DNA from: Smallanthus sonchifolius
Taxonomy: Eukaryota > Streptophyta > Magnoliopsida > Asterales > Asteraceae
Length of the DNA stretch: 64,000 nucleotides
NCBI GenBank assembly: GCA_023525975.1
Contig: CM042023.1
Location: 16,231,501-16,295,500 of the forward strand
Direction: 5' to 3'
In this document: positions 57,165 through 64,000 of the stretch, piece after piece
Layout of the letters: each line of letters begins with the position of its first letter
How positions within the stretch are numbered: the stretch's first letter is position 1
Notes under the pieces: generated by a model
What the model was told of the DNA's origin: nothing
The model's input: the letters and a program-made list of their open reading frames with translations, nothing else
Databases searched by the model: none
Translations under genes and position numbers: made by a program

Positions 57165-58640
57165 GTAACACAAAAAATGTAGAGGATGGAGATTTTGTGA
57201 CGATCTGTATTTGAAAACTGAGTAAAAGGCTAAATTATTATGTTTTTGAGAAAATATGGATAAAAATGTCTTTTTGTAATTGTCATAATGCACGTAACAC
57301 CAATGTATATTCACAAATGTACTGAATTATGCATTATTTAACCTTTTTCAAACCTTAGATTATTTCACGCTTATATATAATTTTGTATGAAAAGATCTAA
57401 TATGTTATTTTTTTTTTATTAACTAAGGTTCTGGAAATGATAGTTTTTATTTGGATAAAACGTTTATTGTTATCAAAGTAAAATTACAAAGGGCCTATAT
57501 ATGGTATGTAGGAAATTATAAATTGATCCTTGTACTTCAAAAGTACATATCCTAGGCTATGTGCAGCGGCCGTGGACCACGTGGCCCGTGATTTGACGTA
57601 GCCGCCCCCCATTGTGAGGCAAATCATCGGACGCGGGGTGCTGGGTTGGGTTTTCAACCAATAAAGTCCCTGAGTAATGGTTAAAAAATAATTTTTAAAT
57701 TAATAGTGGATATTGAAACCATTACACACTTTAATGGTTCTGATTAGTGATTTCACTCGTGCTCGTGCATATGTGGCAGTGACGTGACGGGGATGAAACC
57801 ATTACACATTGCCAGTTAAGTTTGTCTCCTTAAGACAAAATGATAACTCATCACTTTCTCAAGTACTTCACATGTGAGGAAAGTTTTTGACATTTCATTA
57901 TGAATCGTCATTTTCCATTTCTTGATCTTCAACTCCTTGTCATATTCTACATCACTTTTTATCTTCATTTGTCGTCTTCAACCTCTTTATCCGGTCCGAA
58001 TTGAGATCTAGATTATCTAAATTTAAAATAAAAGACATTTTAAACACAGCTTCACTAATGGCCACAACAATTATGTACTAAAGTAAATTAAGTTACATTA
58101 AAATGTTTACATATATTGCCGTTGTAGTGTTTATTTTTATTGCATGATTTAAAATAAAACGTGTTACATTTTGTTGAATTTGAAAAGAGGGTAACAAAAT
58201 AATACAACCAAACTTATGTGTCATGGATGGTAAACGCTTACCATCAACCATATATTGGAAAGGAAATTAACTCTCCGTTTGAGTATATATCTGCTGGGGT
58301 CGGTTTTGAGAAAATGATATAAATGTACTTTTATTACCTATTTCATGAAAGAATAAAAACGAAGTTTTCATTTTGATATGTTTGGAATTGCCTATGATAT
58401 TTTCTTGCGTTGTGAAAAAATAATTAAATTTATGTTTTAATGTTTCTGGCGCACATATGTGTCTTATAATTTATATTTCTATAATTTAAAAAACTATTTA
58501 GAATAACATCATGACATGAAATATTGTATTGATTCATAGACGAAGATTCGATTTTAAAGATGATAGAAAAATCTAGAAAATCTAAATTCAACACATTCAC
58601 GTCAAGGACTGGATTGAGTTTTCAGAAAATCGGGTATATT
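57165..58640. other. Spacer with one GC-rich patch
   Basis: Mostly AT-rich. A GC-rich patch at 57560-57650 (GCGGCCGTGGACCACGTGG, GGACGCGGGGTGCTGGG) with ACCATTACACA-type repeats near 57718 and 57800 may be a MITE, but I could not fix its ends. Confidence 0.4.
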
Positions 58641-60190
58641 TTTGATGACGTAGGAGGGTTCATCTCTCATTACCCTCCCCTGATCAAGAGAATTAAAGAC
58701 TTGAAGATTACATTATGAGAGAACCCCGCCAGGGCAAGGAAGCACTCAGCATCCCATAGTAACAGAAGGATAAGACCTCTCCCAGGGGTGTCTCGGAGCC
58801 CAAGCTGGCATCGGCGGACACTTAGGGTCCGTTTTCGTGAGGGGCCCAAATTTAAAAAAAAAGTTATGTGTATATATATATAAATAATTTTTTTTTTAAT
58901 TAGAACCAAAATAATTAGATGAAAGTTTTGTTAAGAAACCCATAAATAAAAACTCAAAAAAATATTTAAATATAAACATATTATCAACTATTTAACTATT
59001 ACCATACTCATTTAAACCAATAACTTAATTTTGTTGAGAGGCTCATAAACAATACTCTTTTTTCTTTTAAATGCTAATATGGACTTTTAATTAAAAAAAA
59101 TTAATTAAATAATCATGTGAAACAATTAATCACATATTTTTGGCAGTCGTTCTTTGCAATCCTCGACTCTTTGCAATCCCAAAATTGACGATTCAATATC
59201 CACGATTCAATCCCAAAATTATCCAGTCGGTAAGTGAATATTAATTGATAGCCATATTATTTTTTATTTTTGATTTACGTGAATATTAATCTGGAGATTT
59301 TAGTAAGAATATTAATATGTGGATTTCGACAAACTCCAGAAGGTATTCATTTTTTTTATTTTGATTTTGCTATTCAATTTTGATTTTGGATTTTAGTATC
59401 ATCTTATACAGTAAGTTTGTATTTGGATTTTAGTACCATCTTGTACAGTACATTTTGATTTTGATTTTGATTTTGGATTTTAGTACTCCGAACTCTCTAT
59501 AGTCATTTTATACAGTAGGTTTTTTTGTTTATTGTTATTACAATTATCATCGATCTTTGAAAAAAAATTATATTTAAGGGCCCATTTTTTAGTACTCGTC
59601 TGGGGCACCCGAAATCTCGGAGACGTCCCTGACCTCTCCTTCCAGTGGATAAGTAATACGACAACACAATAACCAAGGAACATCTGGCCTAAATCAAATC
59701 TCGGAGAAAGAGGCGAAAGAGGCAAAAGAGGCGTTGATCTAGTAAGAAAGACAAAAAGGAATAGTATCTATCTGTAGTAGAGAAAGTTAGCTGATTACCC
59801 GATTAGGAGAGAGAGAACGCTGAGAAGGAGAAAGGCCCTTATGGAACTTCCTATTCTGGAGAAGTCACTGGACTAACTAGAAAGAAGAGAAACTCGTTGA
59901 ATACACTATAAATACAGACCTTAGGCTTCATTCAAAGACACACTGGATTCAAGGCTTCAACCCATATGATAGTTTTATCCTTTCCTACTTACTCCTCCTT
60001 GTATTTGCTTATTTTTCCTTGTAATAGGCTACCTTTCCTGTATTCACTTGTTCTCTTTACTCGTACCCAATCTTGTAACTATAGCACTTAGCCTTGGAAC
60101 CCCCAAGGGTAAGTGAGTCATTATATCTATAAAACGTACTTAATTCCTATCGCATAATCGTTGTAGCAACAATTTTATTCTTTTTCACGG
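58640..60190 (+). repeat. LTR-like repeat with promoter motif, split by a hAT element
   Basis: Moderately GC-rich purine-rich sequence containing CACTATAAATACAGACC near 59904-59920, followed by CATTCAAAGACACACTGG and pyrimidine-rich text. This resembles the promoter/R region of a large plant LTR. No primer site, coding sequence or reliable ends were found, so it may be a solo LTR or fragment. Confidence 0.35.
58783..59631. mobile_element. hAT-type non-autonomous element
   Basis: The ends CAGGGGTGTCTCGGAG and (inverse) CAGGGACGTCTCCGAG agree at 13 of 16 bases. The flanking 8-mers are both ACCTCTCC (58775-58782 and 59632-59639), an exact hAT target duplication. 849 bp. Inside are inverted GGGGCCCAAATTTAA / TTTAAGGGCCCA segments; no transposase. 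Confidence 0.85.
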
Positions 60191-60223
60191 ATTTTGGTTC
60201 ATAGACAGTATTAAGTTATATTA

Positions 60224-60928
60224 GAGCATTCACATCAGCATATTTATCTCTATCTATAATCTAATTAAATATTATTTTTTTCAAATTTATCTTTAAATTT
60301 GTTTTAACCTCCCACGTCATATTCTCTATCTTTATCTCGATTTTACTCTTAAACACTTATTTTATTATTATTTTTTTCTCTTTTCTAGACACTTACAAAA
60401 AAAATATATAAATTGATGAAAATGGATCTTTATATTTAAAGAATTTATATTTATTAAATTCTAAAATTTAATGATGGAGATAAAGATAGAGATAGAGATC
60501 TTGATAAAAGTGCAAAACATAATAAATTTTTAAATGATAGAGAAAAAGAAGGAGATGGAGAACCTGTTATGAATCATCATCTCCCACATTCATATCCCTA
60601 CAATTTAACTAAAAAGTATAATTTTTTAAATTTATATCTCATTTTTTAAAAATCTTTCACATCAGACTTCACATATCTACCACCCATTTTAATTAAATAA
60701 TACTTATTTATTTATTTATTATTATTTTTTCTTTTTCTTCCACTCACACATACTTACGAAAAGTGTAACCCAGCCCCCTAAATATAAAAGGTGGTTATAG
60801 TTTCCTCTAAAAATATAGAGGATGGAGATGAGGATGGAGAGCTGATGTGAGCGTAAAATAACATGATTTTCATTTTCCTTTATAATTTAAAGATGAGGTT
60901 AGAGATGGGGGAGCTGATGTGAATACTC
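60224..60928. mobile_element. Inverted-repeat MITE, probably with a nested second copy
   Basis: The left end GAGCATTCACATCAGC and right end GCTGATGTGAATACTC are near-inverse. A second pair (TTCACATCAGACTTC near 60655 and GAGCTGATGTGAGCG near 60840) lies inside. I could not define a target duplication; superfamily unassigned. Confidence 0.55.
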
Positions 60929-61323
60929 ATAGACCCAAAATTTTGAAATTACTAGAATTTTACGTGAATTTTTAGATATATTATGTCGGTTTTTAAGATG
61001 TGTTTAGTATTAAGTTCATAAATGGGAATTCTAAAACTCACAAAGCTAAGGTTAATAAGTGATCGGATTTCCGACGACCACGTACGACACCAGATTTAAG
61101 ATTAATTTACAATTAGAAACAGGATACGGCCGACATATATAGGATCATCATCATTCCCCTCTATCCACCTTTCCACGAAAAATAATTTATGTCTTTTTGC
61201 ATAAAATGACATATTTTTTATACATAATTTTTTTTGCGTTGTCTGTAACAAGTCTAAGTAATATTATTTCAATTCCGGAATATTTGTGTATTATTTTATT
61301 CTTCTTATATATGGTATATATTT
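60929..61323. other. AT-rich spacer, nothing recognised
   Basis: No coding sequence or element end is supported. Confidence 0.5.
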
Positions 61324-61479
61324 TGTTAGTATAACAAGTTGTTATGGACCTGTTATGGGTCTTAGCCCAGACTCAGTTATCTTTCTATTTAATGTTTTTT
61401 TTTCTTCATTTGTAAGCTAATCTTCATTTTGAGTAATAGAGAGCCTCCATTTTTTCTCTGTCATGTTCATTTGTTAACA
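61324..61479 (+). repeat. 5' LTR of a Ty1/copia element
   Basis: It ends TTGTTAACA at 61479, directly before the primer site. The start is TGTTAGTATAACAAG at 61324 or TGTTATGGACC at 61340; either gives TGTTA...TAACA ends and a very short LTR of about 140-156 bp. The 3' LTR lies beyond the window. Confidence 0.7.
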
Positions 61480-61491
61480 TGGTATCAGAGC
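61480..61491 (+). promoter_or_regulatory. Primer-binding site (initiator Met tRNA)
   Basis: TGGTATCAGAGC, the usual plant copia primer site, with no spacer after the LTR. Confidence 0.9.
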
Positions 61492-61668
61492 TAGCTCGAT
61501 TCATGCTTGATTGAAGATCTTTGTTGTCTCTTCCGCTCAGTTGTTGGTTCGTTCGTTGTTTGGTTTGTTCGTTGTTGAAGGGTTGTTTCGCTCGTTGTCG
61601 CTTCTGCTCAGTTCGTTGACTCATGAGATTGACAGGTTTGGACCTCGTTTCTGTCCCGTTTTTTTCAA

Positions 61669-61868
61669 AGTTTACGGTTTGTTTAAGAAGTTTGCGGTTA
61701 CCAAGTTTGCGGTTACGAAAGTTTGCGTTTAGGAAGTTTGCGGTTACGAAATTTACGGTTATTCGAAGTTTACGGTTCTTCAAAGTTTGTGGTAATCGAA
61801 GTTTGCGGTTACCTCAAGTTTGCGGTTAATTTGAAGTTTGCGGTTATTTGATGTTTGCGGTAATTCTG
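61669..61868 (+). repeat. Degenerate AAGTTTGCGGTTAC array in the copia leader
   Basis: About twelve copies of (A)AGTTTGCGGTTA with variants (TTTACGG, TTTGTGG, TTTGCGTTT), spaced 14-19 bp, fill the leader up to 20 bp before the gag start at 61890. Confidence 0.88.
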
Positions 61869-61889
61869 CTGTCGTTCGGTTTTGATAAT

Positions 61890-62955
61890 ATGGCTGGGAA
61901 AGATGACCCTCTTCAGTCTATTAGTACTCGTCTGGATGGTAAAAACTACACCTATTGGAGTTACGTAATGAAAAACATTATTCGAGGAAAAAATATGTGG
62001 GGTTATGTCACAGTTACTAAGGGAAAGCCTACTGATAAATCTAAGGCTGTTGAATATGTCTTAGCTCTCGATACATGGGAGACATATAACTCTAAAGTTA
62101 TAACTTGGATCAACAACTCTGTAGGTCAGTCCATTGGTATTCAGTTGGCCAAATATGACACAGTTAAGCAGGTTTGGGATCATTTGAAAAAGTTGTATAC
62201 TCAGTCTAACTTTGCCAAGCAGTACCAGTTGGAGTTTGATATCCGTGCTCTTCAACAGAATGAGATGAGCATTCAAGACTTCTATAGAGCTATGTCGGAT
62301 TTATGGGAATTTACTGGCACTTACGGAATCTGCAGCACTGAAGGTGTTTAAGCCTTATATTGATCGAAAGGAGGAACAACGTTTGGTACAATTTTTAATG
62401 GCATCACGTTCAGATTTTGAAGGACTGCGTGGAACGATTCTTCCCCGTTCCCCTCTTCCAACAATTGATTCGGTCGTTCACGAGTTGATTACAGAGGAAA
62501 CTCGGTTAAAATCTCAGGTTGATAAAGGTCCTAAAGTAACTACTCCTCCAGTTGTGTTTGCCGTTCCCCCTAATCAGCCTAGACAAGGTGCTAAAGTTGC
62601 ATTTGATGAATGTGCATTCTGCAAAGGGCAAAATCATTGGAAGTCTCAATGTCCATTATTACTTAGCAGAAGGAATTCCAACTTGCAGAAGCCTCCACAA
62701 CAGAACAGATCAGGTGGACAATTTCCGTCTCGCACGTCCATTTATGCTGGTTTATCTGGTCCATCTTCATGGACTTTTAAACCACCTCAGTTTACTGTTG
62801 CTGCTACACCACCATCTGTAGAAATGAACAAACCTCCATCTGCTCTGGATTCGCAAGTATTTGAACAGTTCAGACAGTTCCTTGCCGCCAATCCTACAGC
62901 TATGTCTGCTGCGGGACTGTCTTCATCTGGTACCTCAGGTATTTTGTCATCATTA
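61890..62955 (+). pseudogene. Ty1/copia gag, frameshifted
   Basis: I chose ATG 61890 (MAGKDDPLQSISTRLDG); the open frame also offers 61848, but that start lies in the leader repeats. Gag domain motifs: LDGKNYTYWSYVMKN, WETYNSKVITWI, VWDHLKKLYTQS, RALQQNEMSIQDFY. A one-base shift near 62310 (after DLWEF) moves the frame; the rest continues as SAALKVFKPYIDRK, then the zinc knuckle CAFCKGQNHWKSQC (about 62617-62658) and a Pro/Ser-rich region. The gene is otherwise full length. Confidence 0.9.
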
Positions 62956-64000
62956 TGGATTTTGGATTCTGGTGCCTCACATCATATGTCTCCCTATCTG
63001 TCTTCTTTTCTTTCTTTGTCTCTTGTCTCTCCTGTTTCTGTCATGTCTGCTAGTGCTCATCCATGTTGGTAGAGGGTGTTGGATCTGTGTCTACCCCTCA
63101 TGTGTCTCTCAATGATGTCTATTATATTCCGAAGCTTTCCTTAAATCTTGCTTCAGTCAGTCAGTTGTGTAAATCTGGAATTTGGGTTTTCTTTTGTGAC
63201 ACTGTTTGTGTTATGTAGGATCAACACACTTAGAGGGTGATTGGGATCGGCCGTAGGGTGGGAGATTTATATGTCTTAGAAGAACTCAAAGTGCCTGCTC
63301 CTGGTGTTGCTGCTTCAAGCGTTGATTTATCCTCTTTTCGTTTAAGTCCTTTGTCGTCTGAATTTTATATTTGGCATTCTCGTTTGGGACATGCATCCGC
63401 ATCTCGTTTAAAATTTTTGGTTTTCACAGGTATTTTGGGTCAGTTGCAAACCTGTGATATTTCTGATTGTTGTGGTTGTAAACTTGCCAAATTTTCTGTT
63501 TTACCTTTTGCTAAAAGTATTTCTCATTTTGTTACACCAATTGATATTGTTCATTCTGATGTGTGGGGACCATCACCAGTATCCACTAAGGGTGGTTCAC
63601 GTTATTATGTTTCCTTTATTGATTATTACACTCGTTATACCTGGGTGTACCTTATGAAACGTAGATCTGAGTTCTTTGACATTTATAAAACATTTAGGAC
63701 TTATGCTCAAACGCAGCATTTGGCTGTGATAAAGTGCTTCAGGTGTGACTTAGGGGGTGAATACACCTCTAATGATTTTACTCAGTTGCTTGCATCAGAT
63801 GGTACCATACACCAATCGTCTTGTACTGATACCCCTCAACAGAATGGTGTTGCTGAAAGGAAACATCGTCATCTTATGAAAACCGCTCATTCATTCCTTT
63901 TATCTGCTGAAGTACCTAGAGTCTTTTGGGGAGAAGCACTTCTGACCGCCCAACATGTGATTAATAGGATCCCTTCTTCTCACAATGATGGGATGTCTCC
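62956..64000 (+). pseudogene. Ty1/copia protease and integrase, cut by window end
   Basis: Protease has the active site WILDSGASHHMS (62956-62991). A frame change near 63060 is followed by VYYIPKLSLNLASVSQLC. Two in-frame stops lie at 63216-63218 and 63231-63233. From 63234 the frame is open to the window end: the GAG-pre-integrase region (WHSRLGHAS, CCGCKLAKF) and integrase core with HSDVWGPSP, CDLGGEYTS and NGVAERKHRHLM, which keep all three D,D,E residues. RT and RNase H would lie beyond 64000. It is better preserved than the other copia relics in the window. Confidence 0.9.

Noticed and set aside
61848..61889. ATG at 61848 as gag start
   Set aside because: The first 14 codons derive from the leader repeats; the gag-like sequence begins at the ATG at 61890.

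Overview
The window is nuclear DNA from a flowering plant, most likely a eudicot. Asteraceae is my guess from the style of the retrotransposons, but it is not proven here. It is AT-rich, has almost no intact long reading frames, and is filled with transposons inserted into one another. The only conventional genes I can support are three copies of a small secreted hybrid proline-rich / eight-cysteine protein (HyPRP, DC2.15-like): an intact copy at 16215-16598 (+), an intact copy at 48181-48606 (-), and a broken copy at 51896-52250 (+).

Layout. 1-4834: the 3' part of a chromodomain Ty3/gypsy element (RNase H, integrase, chromodomain, 2.8 kb LTR), inserted into a Ty1/copia pol at 4835-6303 that ends in a 3' LTR from 7156. 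8.2-19.6 kb: a field of about nine non-autonomous Helitron copies in both orientations. One is nested in another, one carries a hAT miniature element, and among them lie two SINE-like pieces, a decayed copia pol and the first HyPRP gene. 20.0-22.7 kb: a NAM-associated-domain relic, a short retroposon with a 17-bp target duplication, and a minus-strand copia pol relic. 22748-46456: a four-layer nest on the minus strand. A gypsy remnant (gag-protease plus LTR) is split by a gypsy element with both LTRs (24060-43364); that is split by an Athila-type element (29733-39201, exact CCAAT target duplication); that is split by a solo LTR (33277-35699). A further solo LTR (43852-45820, exact CTTTA duplication) sits in the outermost layer. 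46.5-52.5 kb: the divergent HyPRP pair with a PIF/Harbinger-like MITE between them. 52942-57161: a CACTA element with exact ends and decayed transposase exons. 58.6-60.9 kb: LTR-like sequence holding an 849-bp hAT element, followed by an inverted-repeat MITE. 61324-64000: the 5' part of a Ty1/copia element (short LTR, tRNA-Met primer site, gag, protease, integrase) running off the window.

All retroelement reading frames carry stops, frameshifts or lost catalytic residues, so none is autonomous. Of most interest are the exact insertion junctions (including a paralogous empty site for one Helitron), a decayed extra ORF upstream of gag in the gypsy element, and several families of short palindromic or tandem motifs in LTRs and leaders. 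I found no previously undescribed defence, metabolic or biosynthetic system.
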